Assembly: GCF_020682705.1 (NCBI RefSeq)
Contig: NZ_JAGTTN010000007.1
Location: 62,001-126,000, forward strand
Length of the DNA stretch: 64,000 bases
Origin: Microbacterium allomyrinae
GTDB taxonomy: Bacteria; Actinomycetota; Actinomycetes; Actinomycetales; Microbacteriaceae
Reading direction: 5' to 3'
In this document: piece by piece, positions 33,225 to 43,209 of the stretch
How the letters are laid out: every line of letters starts with the position of its first letter
Numbering within the stretch: position 1 is the stretch's first letter
Made by a program: the position numbers and the translations under genes
The notes under the pieces: generated by a model
What the model was told of the DNA's origin: nothing
The model's database searches: none
What the model saw: only the letters and a program-made list of their open reading frames with translations

Positions 33225-33824
33225 TCAGGCCGCCGCGGGGCGCTCGCGCCCGACGATGCCCGCGCGCTGGAGGACCAGATACAGCTGGCAGCCGAGGCAG
33301 AGTCCGAAGACGGCGTTGAGGAAGGCGGCGATGAACGCCGCGGCCGCGGCGATCGTCAGACCCCACGGCACGCCGAACAGCTGCAGCACGAGTCCGATGA
33401 CCGACACCAGCAGTCCGACGCCCTGTGCGAAGCGCGGCGGGCGCGGGTCCTCGAGCTCTGTCGGGGGAGCGAGGCGCGGCGCGACCAGCCGGCGGTACAG
33501 CACGCCCCACGGCGCAGTGCGCGGAGACACGACACCCCACAGGAACAGCAGCGCGGCCACCAGGAGCAGCAGGAACGCGGGGTCCAGCACACGCTGCGCG
33601 ATCGACGCCTGCGTGATAGCCCACCCCTGCGGCACGAACGTCGCATCGGCGAGCGGCTGATACGCGAACCAGCCGAACGATGCGATCCCGGCCTGCGCCG
33701 TCGAGAGTCCCGTCAGGCCGAGAAAGACCACCACCAGCAGCAGCACCGACGTGATCCCAGCCGCGAAGCGCGGACCCCGGGGGTCGATTCCGCGACGGGG
33801 CGTGGGGATCGCTGGGTCAGACAT
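33225..33824 (-). CDS. DUF4395 membrane protein with a CxxC motif
   Basis: A 199-residue membrane protein with four predicted helices. The DUF4395 domain covers most of the protein, and FGLCLGCQLYLVLQRAGI near residue 175 places a CxxC at the end of the last helix. Proteins of this family are of unknown function. Here the gene overlaps the end of a membrane-anchored thioredoxin gene by eight bases, so the two products may form a thiol-redox relay through the membrane. Confidence 0.83.
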   Translation of the reverse strand: MSDPAIPTPRRGIDPRGPRFAAGITSVLLLVVVFLGLTGLSTAQAGIASFGWFAYQPLADATFVPQGWAITQASIAQRVLDPAFLLLLVAALLFLWGVVSPRTAPWGVLYRRLVAPRLAPPTELEDPRPPRFAQGVGLLVSVIGLVLQLFGVPWGLTIAAAAAFIAAFLNAVFGLCLGCQLYLVLQRAGIVGRERPAAA

Positions 33825-34254
33825 TCGCGTCCTCCGCGATCAGCCGGTTCAGTTCGAGTTCGAGCACATCGCGGCTGGGAGTGCCGCCGAATCGGGTCTG
33901 AACGATGCCGTCGCGGTCCAGGACGAGAGTCGTGGGCGTCTGCAGCACGTGGAAGTGCTTCGCGATGTCGGGGCGATGCGTCAGGTCGACATCGAGGTGG
34001 CGGACCCCCTCGTGTCCATCGGCGATCGCGGCGAGCGTGCGGTGCACGCCGGGGCATCGCGCGCACATCTCGGTGCTGAACTGCAGCAGCGTCGCGACCT
34101 CGCCGAGACCATCGGCGCCGAGACGGTGCGGTTCGACGATCTCGTGAGCGACGTGCCGCTGAGGCCGCGACTGGCGCCAGTTCAGGAAGACGCCGAGGGC
34201 CACCGTCACCGCAAGAAGGGCGGCGAGGGCGATCAGAGCGCCGACGAGGTTCAC
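33817..34254 (-). CDS. Membrane-anchored thioredoxin family protein
   Basis: A 145-residue protein. Residues 1-25 form an N-terminal helix (LVGALIALAALLAVTVALGV). A thioredoxin fold follows with LLQFSTEMCARCPGVH near residue 64, giving the active-site CxxC as C-A-R-C. The cis-Pro segment is LQTPTTLVLD near 105. The anchor may be an uncleaved signal, so the domain could face outside. The GTG lies eight bases after a TAGCCT -10 on the minus strand (34263-34268). It is coupled to the DUF4395 gene downstream. Confidence 0.85.
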   Translation of the reverse strand: MNLVGALIALAALLAVTVALGVFLNWRQSRPQRHVAHEIVEPHRLGADGLGEVATLLQFSTEMCARCPGVHRTLAAIADGHEGVRHLDVDLTHRPDIAKHFHVLQTPTTLVLDRDGIVQTRFGGTPSRDVLELELNRLIAEDANV

Positions 34255-34348
34255 AGCAGATCAGGCTAATCCCTTTCAGCTGAATAGGTACCGGATGCGG
34301 GATTGTGACGCTCCCCGCGTAACAAAGCCGACCGCCTCGTGGCGCGGG

Positions 34349-34354
34349 TATCGT
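34349..34354 (+). promoter_or_regulatory. -10 element of thyA
   Basis: TATCGT, seven bases, then the GTG at 34362. This placement argues for that GTG over the one at 34353, which overlaps the hexamer. Confidence 0.5.
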
Positions 34355-34361
34355 GGCAGCC

Positions 34362-35171
34362 GTGACGACGCCGCTCCCGACCCCGTACGAAGACCTGCTG
34401 CGCGATGTGCTCGAGAACGGCGTCCACAAGGACGACCGCACCGGCACCGGCACGACCAGCGCGTTCGGTCGGCAGATCCGCTTCGACCTGGCGCAGGGGT
34501 TCCCCCTCATCACGACCAAGCGGGTGCACTTCAAGTCCATCGCGTACGAACTGCTGTGGTTCCTGCGCGGCGACTCCAACGTGAAGTGGCTGCGCGAGAA
34601 CGGCGTCACGATCTGGGACGAGTGGGCCGACGCCGACGGCGAGCTCGGTCCGGTGTACGGCGTGCAGTGGCGCTCGTGGCCCTCGCCGGACGGCGCGCAC
34701 ATCGATCAGATCTCTCTGGTGCTCGACCAGATCCGCTCGAACCCGGACTCGCGGCGGCTCATCGTCTCGGCGTGGAATCCCGCCGACATCCCGGATATGG
34801 CGCTCGCGCCCTGCCATGCGATGTTCCAGTTCTACGTCGCCGACGGCAAGCTGTCGTGCCAGCTCTACCAGCGCAGCGCCGACCTCTTCCTCGGGGTTCC
34901 GTTCAACATCGCGTCCTACGCGCTGCTGACCCTGATGGTCGCGCAGCAGGCAGGGCTCGAGCCGGGCGACTTCGTGTGGACCGGCGGCGACTGCCACATC
35001 TACGACAACCACCTCGAGCAGGTTCGCGAGCAGCTGACCCGCGACGCGTACCCCTCCCCGAGGTTCCGGTTCGCGCGCACGCCCGACTCGATCTTCGACT
35101 ACAGGTTCGAGGATTTCGTGATCGAGGACTATCAGCACCACCCGGCGATCCGCGGAGCCGTCGCCGTATGA
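34362..35171 (+). CDS. thyA: Thymidylate synthase
   Basis: A 269-residue enzyme that methylates dUMP to dTMP with methylene-tetrahydrofolate. [40 protein letters not shown] and [13 protein letters not shown] (catalytic Cys) are the ThyA signatures, and [21 protein letters not shown] is the folate/dUMP site. The next gene, folA, regenerates tetrahydrofolate from the dihydrofolate that ThyA makes, and its ATG overlaps the thyA stop. The start was placed by the -10 spacing. Confidence 0.96.
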   Translation: MTTPLPTPYEDLLRDVLENGVHKDDRTGTGTTSAFGRQIRFDLAQGFPLITTKRVHFKSIAYELLWFLRGDSNVKWLRENGVTIWDEWADADGELGPVYGVQWRSWPSPDGAHIDQISLVLDQIRSNPDSRRLIVSAWNPADIPDMALAPCHAMFQFYVADGKLSCQLYQRSADLFLGVPFNIASYALLTLMVAQQAGLEPGDFVWTGGDCHIYDNHLEQVREQLTRDAYPSPRFRFARTPDSIFDYRFEDFVIEDYQHHPAIRGAVAV

Positions 35172-35689
35172 CCGATCCGGGCGCGGCGCGCATCGGGCTG
35201 ATCTGGGCAGAGGCCGTCTGCGGCGTCATCGGCGCCGGCGGCGGGATGCCGTGGCACGTTCCCGAGGATCTCGCCCGCTTCAAGCGCATCACGCTCGGGG
35301 CACCGGTCGTGATGGGCCGTCGCACGTGGGAGTCCTTCCCCGAGAGGTTCCGCCCGCTGCCGGGGCGGCGCAACATCGTCGTCACGAGGCAGGAGTCGTG
35401 GGCGGATGCCGGGGCGGAGCGCGCAGGATCGCTCGATGCGGCACTCGCCACGGCAGCGGAGGGCGACCCCGACTGGATCTGGGTCATCGGCGGCGGACAG
35501 CTGTACCGCGAGGCCATCGCCCGCGCGGACCGGCTGGAGGTCACCGAGCTCGACGTCGTCGTGGAGGGCGACACCACCGCGCCCGACCGTTCCCACTGGC
35601 GCACCACGGCGGTCGATCCGCCGAGCGGCTGGCACACCTCGCGCACCGGCATCCGTCACCGCTTCTTGACGCTCGCGCCGGCGTCGTAG
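35168..35689 (+). CDS. folA: Dihydrofolate reductase
   Basis: A 173-residue NADPH-dependent reductase. [20 protein letters not shown] contains the conserved PW and the acidic substrate-binding residue, [12 protein letters not shown] the NADPH motif, and [12 protein letters not shown] the second nucleotide motif. It sits directly after thyA with an ATGA overlap, the common pairing for thymidylate synthesis. The stop codon overlaps the promoter of the next gene. It is the target of trimethoprim-like drugs. Confidence 0.95.
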   Translation: MTDPGAARIGLIWAEAVCGVIGAGGGMPWHVPEDLARFKRITLGAPVVMGRRTWESFPERFRPLPGRRNIVVTRQESWADAGAERAGSLDAALATAAEGDPDWIWVIGGGQLYREAIARADRLEVTELDVVVEGDTTAPDRSHWRTTAVDPPSGWHTSRTGIRHRFLTLAPAS

Positions 35690-35692
35690 GCT
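35687..35692 (+). promoter_or_regulatory. Promoter of the SDR gene at 35700
   Basis: TAGGCT overlaps the folA stop and lies seven bases before the ATG. TTGACG (35666-35671) is a possible -35, with a short 15-base spacer. Confidence 0.5.
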
Positions 35693-35699
35693 GGCGCGC

Positions 35700-36464
35700 A
35701 TGGCGAAGACGGCCCTCATCACCGGAGCGAGTTCCGGTCTCGGAGCGGAGTACGCACGCCAGCTGGCGGCAAAGGGCGCCGACCTCGTCCTGGTGGCGCG
35801 CGACCGCGACGCCCTCGAACACCTCGCAAAGGGGCTGCGCTCGACATTCGGCGTCGAGGTCGACGTGCTCGCGGCCGACCTGCTCAAGCCGCGCCAGCGC
35901 GCGAGGGTCGAGGCGCGCATCGCCGATGAACGGCTGCCGATCGAGATCCTCGTGAACAACGCCGGGTTCGGGCTGCCGCTGGCGTTCGAGCGCAACGACA
36001 TCGACGACGAGGTGCGCCACCTGCGACTGCACGTCGAAGTGTCGATGCGACTCACGCATGCGGCCCTGGGCGCGATGCTCGCACGCGGGCACGGCCGGAT
36101 CATCAACGTCGCCTCCGTCGCCGCGTTCATCCCCCGCTCGACGTATGGCGCGTGCAAGGGCTGGCTGGTCAGCTTCAGCCGCTGGGCGAACGGGCGCTAT
36201 GCGGCCCGCGGAGTGACCGTCACGGCGGTCTGCCCGGGCTATACGCACACGAGCTTCCACGAGCGGATGGGGCTGGCCCAGGGACAGGAGGGCATACCCG
36301 ACGCCATGTGGCTCGACGCGCGGGAAGTCGTGGCCGCTTCGCTTCGCGACGCCGCTCGGGGCGCCGCCGTGTCGATCCCGTCGCTGCGCTACAAGGCGCT
36401 CGTCGCGCTCGCGCGCTTCGCTCCGCCCTCGCTCGCCGCCCGGATGGGCGAGCGGGGTCGCTGA
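35700..36464 (+). CDS. Short-chain dehydrogenase/reductase
   Basis: A 254-residue classical-type SDR. ALITGASSGLGAEYARQL is the NAD(P)-binding TGxxxGxG, ILVNNAGFG the NNAG motif, and INVASVAAFIPRSTYGACKG provides the active-site Ser and YxxxK. VCPGYTHTSFHERMG fits the loop after the active site. It is cytoplasmic and its substrate is unknown. It has its own promoter inside the end of folA and precedes the dapA promoter by about 50 bases. Confidence 0.88.
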   Translation: MAKTALITGASSGLGAEYARQLAAKGADLVLVARDRDALEHLAKGLRSTFGVEVDVLAADLLKPRQRARVEARIADERLPIEILVNNAGFGLPLAFERNDIDDEVRHLRLHVEVSMRLTHAALGAMLARGHGRIINVASVAAFIPRSTYGACKGWLVSFSRWANGRYAARGVTVTAVCPGYTHTSFHERMGLAQGQEGIPDAMWLDAREVVAASLRDAARGAAVSIPSLRYKALVALARFAPPSLAARMGERGR

Positions 36465-36516
36465 GTCGCTCCCGGACAACCCGGCGCGACCGGTCACGTC
36501 GGGTGCGGCATCCCGA

Positions 36517-36522
36517 TAACCT
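36517..36522 (+). promoter_or_regulatory. -10 element of dapA
   Basis: TAACCT preceded by GA, six bases (GAACAC), then ATG. Confidence 0.5.
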
Positions 36523-36528
36523 GAACAC

Positions 36529-37506
36529 ATGACGCATTCGGGCAACCCCTTCGGACAGGTGCTCGTCGCGCTCGTCACTCCGATGACGGCCGACGGCGAG
36601 GTCGACTGGCCCGCTGTCGAGAAGCACATCGACGACGTCATCACCGCAGGAGCCGACGGCATCGTCGTGACCGGCACCACGGGTGAGACGTCGACCCTCA
36701 CCGACGCCGAGAAGATCCGTCTGGTCGAGGTCGGCAAGGATGTCGCCGCCGGCCGCGCCAAGATCATCACGGGCGGCGGCTCCAACGAGACCGCCCACGC
36801 GATCGAGCTCTACAAGGCGAGCGAGAAGGCCGGCGCAGACGGCAACATGATCGTCACGCCGTACTACAACAAGCCGACGCAGGCGGGCATCCTCACCCAC
36901 TTCCGGCTCGTCGCCGACGCGACCGATCTGCCCGTGATCCTCTACGACATCCCGGGTCGCACCGGTGTGCCGATCCGCTATGAGACGATCCTGCGGCTCG
37001 CCAAGCATCCCAACATCCTCGCCGTCAAAGACGCGAAGGGCGACTTCAGCGAGGTCAGCCGGGTGCTCAATCAGACCGACCTCATGTATTTCTCCGGCGA
37101 CGACGCGAACGTGCTCCCGCACCTCGCGATCGGTGCCGCGGGGCTCATCGGCGTGACGGCGAACGTCGCGGCGCAGCCCTATCGGGTGATCGTCGATGCC
37201 GTGAACCGCGGCGATCTGAAGGCGGCGACGGCCGCGCACATGCAGCTCGAACCGCTCGTGCGCGCGGTGATGACGCACGTCCCCGGCACAGTGTCGGTCA
37301 AGTACATCCTCCACGGACTCGGCCGGATCGGCAGCCCGCGCGTGCGGCTGCCGCTCGTCGGTCCCGAGGAATGGGAGGCCGCCAAGATCGAGGACGAGCT
37401 CGCTCTGGTGCGCGACGTCCCCGGTGTCGATTTCTCCAACTTCCGTCCCGACCGCAACGCCGCCGCCGGTGGCGCGTTGCCGAAGGTGTCGGGCACCACG
37501 AGATGA
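36529..37506 (+). CDS. dapA: 4-hydroxy-tetrahydrodipicolinate synthase
   Basis: A 325-residue TIM-barrel aldolase that condenses pyruvate with aspartate semialdehyde, the first committed step towards diaminopimelate and lysine. GIVVTGTTGETSTLT near residue 44 holds the Thr-Thr pair, VTPYYNKPTQAGI the catalytic Tyr, LYDIPGRTGVP the Arg region, and LAVKDAKGD near residue 170 the Schiff-base Lys. RNase J starts 76 bases downstream, the usual actinobacterial neighbourhood. The C-terminal 15 residues are Ala/Gly-rich and extend past the common fold. Confidence 0.95.
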   Translation: MTHSGNPFGQVLVALVTPMTADGEVDWPAVEKHIDDVITAGADGIVVTGTTGETSTLTDAEKIRLVEVGKDVAAGRAKIITGGGSNETAHAIELYKASEKAGADGNMIVTPYYNKPTQAGILTHFRLVADATDLPVILYDIPGRTGVPIRYETILRLAKHPNILAVKDAKGDFSEVSRVLNQTDLMYFSGDDANVLPHLAIGAAGLIGVTANVAAQPYRVIVDAVNRGDLKAATAAHMQLEPLVRAVMTHVPGTVSVKYILHGLGRIGSPRVRLPLVGPEEWEAAKIEDELALVRDVPGVDFSNFRPDRNAAAGGALPKVSGTTR

Positions 37507-37582
37507 CAATCCGCGTCGTGAGCCCCGGTCGGGTCACAGCGCGTCACGAACGGATGCCGCGGCATCCGGAGGAGGCTGAATA

Positions 37583-39259
37583 ATGCCCACCACACCCTTC
37601 GACCCGCCCGCTCTCGAGGCGGGGACGCTGCGGGTGACCCCGCTCGGCGGACTCGGCGAGATCGGCCGCAACATGACGGTCTTCGAATACGAGGGCAAGC
37701 TGCTCGTCGTGGACTGCGGTGTGCTGTTCCCCGAGGAGCACCAGCCGGGCGTCGACCTGATCCTGCCCGATTTCGAGCCGATCAAGGGCCGCCTCGACGA
37801 CATCGTCGGCGTCGTGCTCACGCACGGCCACGAGGACCACATCGGCGCGGTGCCGTACCTCCTGAAACTCAAGGGCGACATCCCTCTCGTGGGATCGGGC
37901 CTGACGCTGGCGCTGATCGAGGCGAAGCTCAAGGAGCACCGGATCAAGCCGTACAGCCTGACGGTGAGGGAAGGCCAGGCCGAGAAGCTCGGCCCGTTCG
38001 ACCTCGAGTTCGTCGCGGTGAACCACTCGATCCCCGACGCGCTGGCCGTCGCCATCCACACGCCCGCGGGCACGGTGCTCGCGACCGGTGACTTCAAGAT
38101 GGACCAGTTGCCCCTCGATGGGCGCATCACCGATCTTCGCGCGTTCGCGCGGCTCGGCGAGAAGGGCGTAGACCTCTTCCTCGTCGACTCGACCAATGCC
38201 GATGTTCCCGGCTTCACGCCGAGCGAGCGCTCGATCGGACCGGTGCTCGACCAGGTCATCGCCAAGGCTCCGCGCCGGGTCATCGTGGCGAGCTTCTCGA
38301 GTCACGTCCACCGCGTGCAGCAGGTGCTGGATGCCGCGGCCGCCAACGGCCGCAGGGTGGCGCTCCTGGGGCGCAGCATGCTTCGCAACATGACGATCGC
38401 CGAAGACCTCGGCTATCTCCACGTGCCGGACGGCGTGCTCATCGACTACAAGAAGGCTCGCGACCTGCCCGACGACAAGATCGTCTACATGTCGACCGGC
38501 TCGCAGGGCGAGCCGATGGCGGTGCTGAGCCGCATGGCGAACCTCGACCATGCGATCGAGCCGGGCGAGGGCGACACCGTCATCCTCGCGTCGAGCCTCA
38601 TCCCGGGCAACGAGAACGCCGTCTACCGTGTGATCGACGGGCTGACCAAGCTCGGCGCGAACGTCGTGCACAAGGGCAATGCCAAGGTGCATGTCTCGGG
38701 CCATGCCGCCGCCGGCGAGCTGATCTACTGCTACAACATCCTGAAGCCGAAGAACGTGCTGCCCGTCCACGGCGAGTACCGGCACCTGATCGCCAACGCG
38801 AAGCTCGCGCAGGACACCGGCATTCCCGCTGAACGCACCATCGTCGGCGAGAACGGCACGGTCATCGATCTGAAGAACGGCGATGCGAATGTCGTCGGCC
38901 AGCTCGATCTCGGCTTCGTGTACGTCGACGGATCGACCGTGGGCGCGATCACGGATGCCGACCTCAAGGACCGCCGGATCCTCGCCGAAGAAGGCTTCAT
39001 CTCGGTGATCGTGGTCGTCGACGCGTCGACGGGCCAGGTCATCTCGGGTCCCGAGATCCACGCACGCGGATTCGCCGAGGACGACAAGGTCTTCGACGCC
39101 GTCAAGCCCAAGATCGCCGCCGCGCTCGCCGAGGCCGCCAAGTCGGGCGTGCGCGACCAGCACGCGCTCGCGCAGGTGGTGCGCCGCACCATCGGCCGCT
39201 GGGTGAACCAGTCGCTGCGGCGCCGCCCGATGATCGTCCCGCTCGTCATCGAGGCGTAA
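37583..39259 (+). CDS. rnj: Ribonuclease J
   Basis: A 558-residue metallo-beta-lactamase/beta-CASP ribonuclease. VVLTHGHEDHIGAVPYLL near residue 75 gives the HxHxDH zinc site, and VNHSIPDAL and ATGDFKMD complete it. The beta-CASP region has VIVASFSSHVHRVQQVLDAA and MSTGSQGEP, and a C-terminal domain ends the protein. RNase J cuts RNA endonucleolytically and degrades from the 5' end, complementing PNPase in this window. A GGAGGAGG ribosome binding site precedes the ATG. Confidence 0.95.
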   Translation: MPTTPFDPPALEAGTLRVTPLGGLGEIGRNMTVFEYEGKLLVVDCGVLFPEEHQPGVDLILPDFEPIKGRLDDIVGVVLTHGHEDHIGAVPYLLKLKGDIPLVGSGLTLALIEAKLKEHRIKPYSLTVREGQAEKLGPFDLEFVAVNHSIPDALAVAIHTPAGTVLATGDFKMDQLPLDGRITDLRAFARLGEKGVDLFLVDSTNADVPGFTPSERSIGPVLDQVIAKAPRRVIVASFSSHVHRVQQVLDAAAANGRRVALLGRSMLRNMTIAEDLGYLHVPDGVLIDYKKARDLPDDKIVYMSTGSQGEPMAVLSRMANLDHAIEPGEGDTVILASSLIPGNENAVYRVIDGLTKLGANVVHKGNAKVHVSGHAAAGELIYCYNILKPKNVLPVHGEYRHLIANAKLAQDTGIPAERTIVGENGTVIDLKNGDANVVGQLDLGFVYVDGSTVGAITDADLKDRRILAEEGFISVIVVVDASTGQVISGPEIHARGFAEDDKVFDAVKPKIAAALAEAAKSGVRDQHALAQVVRRTIGRWVNQSLRRRPMIVPLVIEA

Positions 39260-39292
39260 CGGCGCCGACGCGGGGCCTCGCCGGCGCGTGGA

Positions 39293-39298
39293 TAAACT
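39293..39298 (+). promoter_or_regulatory. -10 element of the GNAT gene at 39305
   Basis: TAAACT, then TCTCGCC-type spacing of six bases to the ATG. Confidence 0.5.
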
Positions 39299-39304
39299 CT
39301 CGCC

Positions 39305-39799
39305 ATGTCCGCATCCTTCCGCGTCCGTCCCGCCGTCCAGGCGGACGGAACGTTTCTCGGCGACATGGTGGTCGAGGCCGCCAACTGGCGCCAGGGCGGG
39401 GTGCGGCCTCGACACGAGGTGATCACCGGATCGGAGCACAGCCGGTACGTCGCGGGATGGATGCGGCCCGGTGACACCGGCTTCATCGCCGAGGCCGCGA
39501 GCGGTGAGTCGATCGGGGCGGCGTGGTACCGCACGCTGCCGCGCAGCGAACCCGGCTTCGGGTACGTGGGCACCGGTGTTCCGGAGCTCACCATCGGCGT
39601 CCGCCCGATCTGGCGTGCGCACGGGGTGGGCCGTGCGCTACTGCAGCGACTGTGCGAGCAGGCCCGCGCGCAGGGCTACGGCCGTCTCAGCCTCAGCGTC
39701 GAACGCGGCAACTTCGCGTCGACCCTGTATCGCAGCGAGGGCTTCGCGGTGACGCAGAGCGGATTCGGCCGCGACACGATGGTCAAGCGCTTGCGCTGA
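39305..39799 (+). CDS. GNAT family N-acetyltransferase
   Basis: A 164-residue single GNAT domain. RPIWRAHGVGRALLQRLCEQ near residue 100 is the acetyl-CoA-binding loop, and SVERGNFASTLYRSEGFAV near 139 is the second motif. FGRDTMVKRL at the C-terminus is common in actinobacterial members placed between rnj and ftsK. The substrate is unknown. It stands between rnj and ftsK with its own promoter. Confidence 0.83.
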   Translation: MSASFRVRPAVQADGTFLGDMVVEAANWRQGGVRPRHEVITGSEHSRYVAGWMRPGDTGFIAEAASGESIGAAWYRTLPRSEPGFGYVGTGVPELTIGVRPIWRAHGVGRALLQRLCEQARAQGYGRLSLSVERGNFASTLYRSEGFAVTQSGFGRDTMVKRLR

Positions 39800-39868
39800 A
39801 CCTTTTTTCGTGATCGCCGAGCTTCTCGAAGCGCCGCGTGCTTCCGCGGGAAAGTCGGAGGCGGCGCC

Positions 39869-39874
39869 TACCGT
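39869..39874 (+). promoter_or_regulatory. -10 element of ftsK
   Basis: TACCGT, then GGGGGA and the ATG. The purine run directly before the ATG is too close to serve as a normal ribosome binding site. Confidence 0.45.
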
Positions 39875-39880
39875 GGGGGA

Positions 39881-42610
39881 ATGGCCAGGAGTTCCAGTGC
39901 GCCTTCGAGCGGGCGAGCGCCCGCGAAGACCCCGTCGTCGCGCGCGCCCAAGACGGCAACCAAGCCGGCGACCAAGCCCGCTGCGAAGCCGGCACCGGCG
40001 CCGAAGCGGTACGTCGGCGAGAACGACCGGCCTCCCGTCGTCGTACGCGCCTGGCTCGGCCTCGCTCACGCGATCGGAGGGCTGTTCCGCGCATTCGGCC
40101 CCGAGACGCTCGAGAAGGACCAGCGCCGCGACGGCTTCCCGTTCCTGCTCGTGCTGCTGGCCGTCGCCGGCGCCGTCAACGAGTGGTTCTTCATCGGCAG
40201 CGAGGTCGCCAAGACGATCAGCGCCTATTCGGTCGGTGGCCTGCTGGGGCGTGAGGCGTTCGTGCTGCCCGTGCTGCTGCTGGTGCTGGCGGGCTGGATG
40301 TTCCGGCATCCGTCGTCGGTGCACGACAACGGCCGAGTCGGCATCGGCTTCGGCCTGCTGGTGATCACGATCGCCGGGTTCTGCCATGTCGCAGGTGGTC
40401 GCCCGCAGCCGAATTCCGGGCTTCCCGCATTGAGCGAGGCCGGCGGTCTCTTCGGCTGGATGATCGGCGAGCCGCTCGCGCTGGTGCTCACCGATGTGGG
40501 CGCGTACATCGTGCTGTCTCTGCTCGCGGTGCTCAGCATCCTGATCGTCACGAAGACGCCGCCGAACCGGATCGGGCGCCGCCTCGGCGACCTGTACGGC
40601 TGGATGTTCGGTGCAGAGCCGTCCACCGAGACGACGAAGCCGGATGCCCCGACCGATGCATCCGACGAGGGCGACCCGTCCATGCCGTGGTGGCGACGCA
40701 ACAAGACCGGCCGCGAGCAGGACCCCGAGGACGGGATCGGCTCGCAGGACCTCACGACGCTGCTGACGCCGGGCGAGTCGCACGGCGGGTTCGAGCAGGC
40801 GATCGCTCCGCCGATCCCGCAGGCGCCGGCGCCGGTGGTCGCGAACGACGCGATGACCGAGGTCATCGACCCGGCGGTGCTGTCGGCGGCCAAGGCGGCG
40901 ACGTCGTCGCGCACCTCGCTGCGCGACGACTCCGACACCGGTCCGATCGATGACGGCCTGCTCCCGGGTCTCGACGGCATCGGCTCGTCGACGTCGAGCG
41001 CGCCGTCCCTGCCGTACCGACTCCCGTCGGTCACCGCCCTCGCGGCGGGCAGCCCTCACGTCACCCGCTCGCAGGCCAACGACGACACGGTCCGTGCGAT
41101 CACGAGCGTGCTCGACCAGTTCAAGGTCGACGCGCGCGTCACCGGATTCTCGCGCGGCCCGACGGTCACGCAGTACGAGATCGAGGTCGGTCACGGCGTC
41201 AAGGTCGAGCGCATCACGGCGCTCACCAACAACATCGCGTATGCGGTCGCCTCCAACGAGGTGCGCATCCTCGCGCCTATTCCGGGCAAGAGCGCGATCG
41301 GTGTGGAGATCCCCAATGTCGATCGCGAGATCGTGACACTGGGCGACGTGCTGCGCTCGACCACGGCGAACCAGTCGACGCACCCCATGACGATCGGCGT
41401 CGGCAAGGACGTCGGCGGCGGCTATGTCATCGCCAACCTCGCGAAGATGCCTCACCTGTTGGTGGCGGGCTCCACGGGCTCGGGCAAGTCGAGCTTCGTC
41501 AACTCGATGATCACGAGCCTGCTGATGCGGGCGCGTCCCGCGGATGTGCGCATGGTGCTCATCGACCCGAAGCGCGTCGAGCTCACGTCCTACGCCGGTG
41601 TGCCCCATCTGATCACGCCGATCATCACGAACCCGAAGAAGGCGGCCGAGGCGCTGCAGTGGGTCGTCAAAGAGATGGACATGCGCTACGACGACCTCGC
41701 GTCGTTCGGGTTCCGCCATATCGACGACTTCAACAAGGCCGTCGTCGCGGGCGAGGTCAATCTGCCGGTGGGCAGTGAGCGGGTGCTGAAGCCGTATCCG
41801 TACCTCCTCGTGGTCGTCGACGAGCTCGCCGACCTCATGATGGTCGCGCCTCGCGACGTCGAGGATTCGATCGTGCGCATCACGCAGCTGGCCCGCGCCA
41901 GCGGCATCCACCTCGTCCTCGCGACGCAGCGGCCTTCGGTCGACGTCGTGACCGGCCTCATCAAGGCGAACGTGCCTTCTCGAATGGCGTTCGCGGTCAC
42001 GAGCGTCACCGACTCCCGCGTCATCCTCGACCAGCCGGGCGCTGACCGCCTCATCGGCCAGGGCGACGCGCTGTTCCTGCCGATGGGCGCGTCGAAGGCG
42101 CTGCGCGTGCAGGGGGCGTGGGTCAGCGAGGAAGAGATCGAGAAGGTCGTCAAGCACGTGACCGCGCAGGCGCGGCCGGAGTACCGCTCCGACGTAGCCG
42201 TCGTCGCCGAGAAGAAGGAGATCGACGCCGACATCGGCGACGACCTCGAACTCCTCCTCGCGGCCGCCGAACTCGTCGTGTCGACTCAGTTCGGCTCGAC
42301 CTCCATGCTGCAGCGCAAGCTCCGCGTCGGCTTCGCCAAGGCCGGGCGACTGATGGACCTGCTCGAGTCCCGCGAGATCGTCGGTCCCTCCGAGGGCTCC
42401 AAGGCCCGCGACGTGCTGGTGACGGTGGAGCAGCTTCCCGGCGTGCTCGCGCGCATCCGCGGTGTGGCCGAACCCGGCCAGGGCGGATCAGGAGGGGCTG
42501 CGGCCGACTCCTACGGGCCGGACGCCGTCGACTCGCAGTTCGACGGGTATCCCGTGGTCGACGAGGGCGATGACTCCGAGGACGCCTGGGGGCTCACCGG
42601 CCGCGACTGA
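39881..42610 (+). CDS. ftsK: DNA translocase FtsK/SpoIIIE
   Basis: A 909-residue DNA motor that clears the chromosome from the closing septum. The N-terminus is a Lys/Ala/Pro-rich tail ([19 protein letters not shown]), followed by four membrane helices at about residues 80-230. An acidic linker comes next, then the motor with Walker [10 protein letters not shown] near residue 530 and Walker [14 protein letters not shown] near 645. The C-terminal gamma winged helix ([22 protein letters not shown]) recognises polar DNA motifs. The length is normal for the family. pgsA follows 26 bases later. Confidence 0.95.
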   Translation: MARSSSAPSSGRAPAKTPSSRAPKTATKPATKPAAKPAPAPKRYVGENDRPPVVVRAWLGLAHAIGGLFRAFGPETLEKDQRRDGFPFLLVLLAVAGAVNEWFFIGSEVAKTISAYSVGGLLGREAFVLPVLLLVLAGWMFRHPSSVHDNGRVGIGFGLLVITIAGFCHVAGGRPQPNSGLPALSEAGGLFGWMIGEPLALVLTDVGAYIVLSLLAVLSILIVTKTPPNRIGRRLGDLYGWMFGAEPSTETTKPDAPTDASDEGDPSMPWWRRNKTGREQDPEDGIGSQDLTTLLTPGESHGGFEQAIAPPIPQAPAPVVANDAMTEVIDPAVLSAAKAATSSRTSLRDDSDTGPIDDGLLPGLDGIGSSTSSAPSLPYRLPSVTALAAGSPHVTRSQANDDTVRAITSVLDQFKVDARVTGFSRGPTVTQYEIEVGHGVKVERITALTNNIAYAVASNEVRILAPIPGKSAIGVEIPNVDREIVTLGDVLRSTTANQSTHPMTIGVGKDVGGGYVIANLAKMPHLLVAGSTGSGKSSFVNSMITSLLMRARPADVRMVLIDPKRVELTSYAGVPHLITPIITNPKKAAEALQWVVKEMDMRYDDLASFGFRHIDDFNKAVVAGEVNLPVGSERVLKPYPYLLVVVDELADLMMVAPRDVEDSIVRITQLARASGIHLVLATQRPSVDVVTGLIKANVPSRMAFAVTSVTDSRVILDQPGADRLIGQGDALFLPMGASKALRVQGAWVSEEEIEKVVKHVTAQARPEYRSDVAVVAEKKEIDADIGDDLELLLAAAELVVSTQFGSTSMLQRKLRVGFAKAGRLMDLLESREIVGPSEGSKARDVLVTVEQLPGVLARIRGVAEPGQGGSGGAAADSYGPDAVDSQFDGYPVVDEGDDSEDAWGLTGRD

Positions 42611-42624
42611 GCGTCGCACGCCGA

Positions 42625-42630
42625 TAGGCT
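42625..42630 (+). promoter_or_regulatory. -10 element of pgsA
   Basis: TAGGCT, six bases (CGGCGC), then ATG. Confidence 0.5.
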
Positions 42631-42636
42631 CGGCGC

Positions 42637-43209
42637 ATGGCGATCCCCAGGCAGCTTCCCAACGCGATCACGATCGTGCGCATCCTCTGCGCGCCGGTGT
42701 TCCTCTGGATGCTGCTGGCCGACGGGGGAGCGGACGGCGCGCTGCGCTGGTGGGCCGCGGCGCTGTTCATCGTGGCCATCGCCACGGACGGCATCGACGG
42801 GTATCTGGCTCGCAAGCACGATATCGTCACCGATCTCGGCAAGCTCCTCGACCCGATCGCCGACAAGGTGCTCACCGGGTTCGCCTTCATCGGCCTGTCG
42901 ATCCTCTCGGAGCTGCCCTGGTGGATCACCGTCGTCGTGCTCGTGCGCGAGATCGGGATCACGATCTACCGCTTCATGGTCGTGAGCGATCACGTGCTCG
43001 CTGCGGCGTGGATGGGCAAGCTGAAGACCGTCGCACAGGCCGTCGCGCTGTCGCTGGCGCTGCTGCCGCTGTGGACCCTCGTGGGCGAGTGGATCTGGTG
43101 GGTGAACGGTGTAGCGATGGCGATCGCGGTCATCCTCACGATCGCGAGCGGCATCGACTACATCGTGACCGAGGTGCGCGCGGCACGCGGCGCCAAGGGC
43201 AAGGCGTGA
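42637..43209 (+). CDS. pgsA: CDP-diacylglycerol--glycerol-3-phosphate 3-phosphatidyltransferase
   Basis: A 190-residue membrane enzyme of the CDP-alcohol phosphatidyltransferase family. DGIDGYLARKHDIVTDLG followed by KLLDPIADK is the DGx2ARx8Gx3Dx3D catalytic motif that binds the divalent metal and CDP-lipid. About five helices surround it. PNAITIVRILCAPVFLWML at the N-terminus is typical of PgsA. It makes phosphatidylglycerophosphate, the precursor of phosphatidylglycerol and cardiolipin. The stop overlaps the cinA GTG. Confidence 0.92.
   Translation: MAIPRQLPNAITIVRILCAPVFLWMLLADGGADGALRWWAAALFIVAIATDGIDGYLARKHDIVTDLGKLLDPIADKVLTGFAFIGLSILSELPWWITVVVLVREIGITIYRFMVVSDHVLAAAWMGKLKTVAQAVALSLALLPLWTLVGEWIWWVNGVAMAIAVILTIASGIDYIVTEVRAARGAKGKA

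Noticed and set aside
39638..42157. Long minus-strand open frame opposite ftsK
   Set aside because: It mirrors the codon structure of ftsK, and its composition (Arg, Asp, His-rich) and lack of motifs mark it as a shadow.
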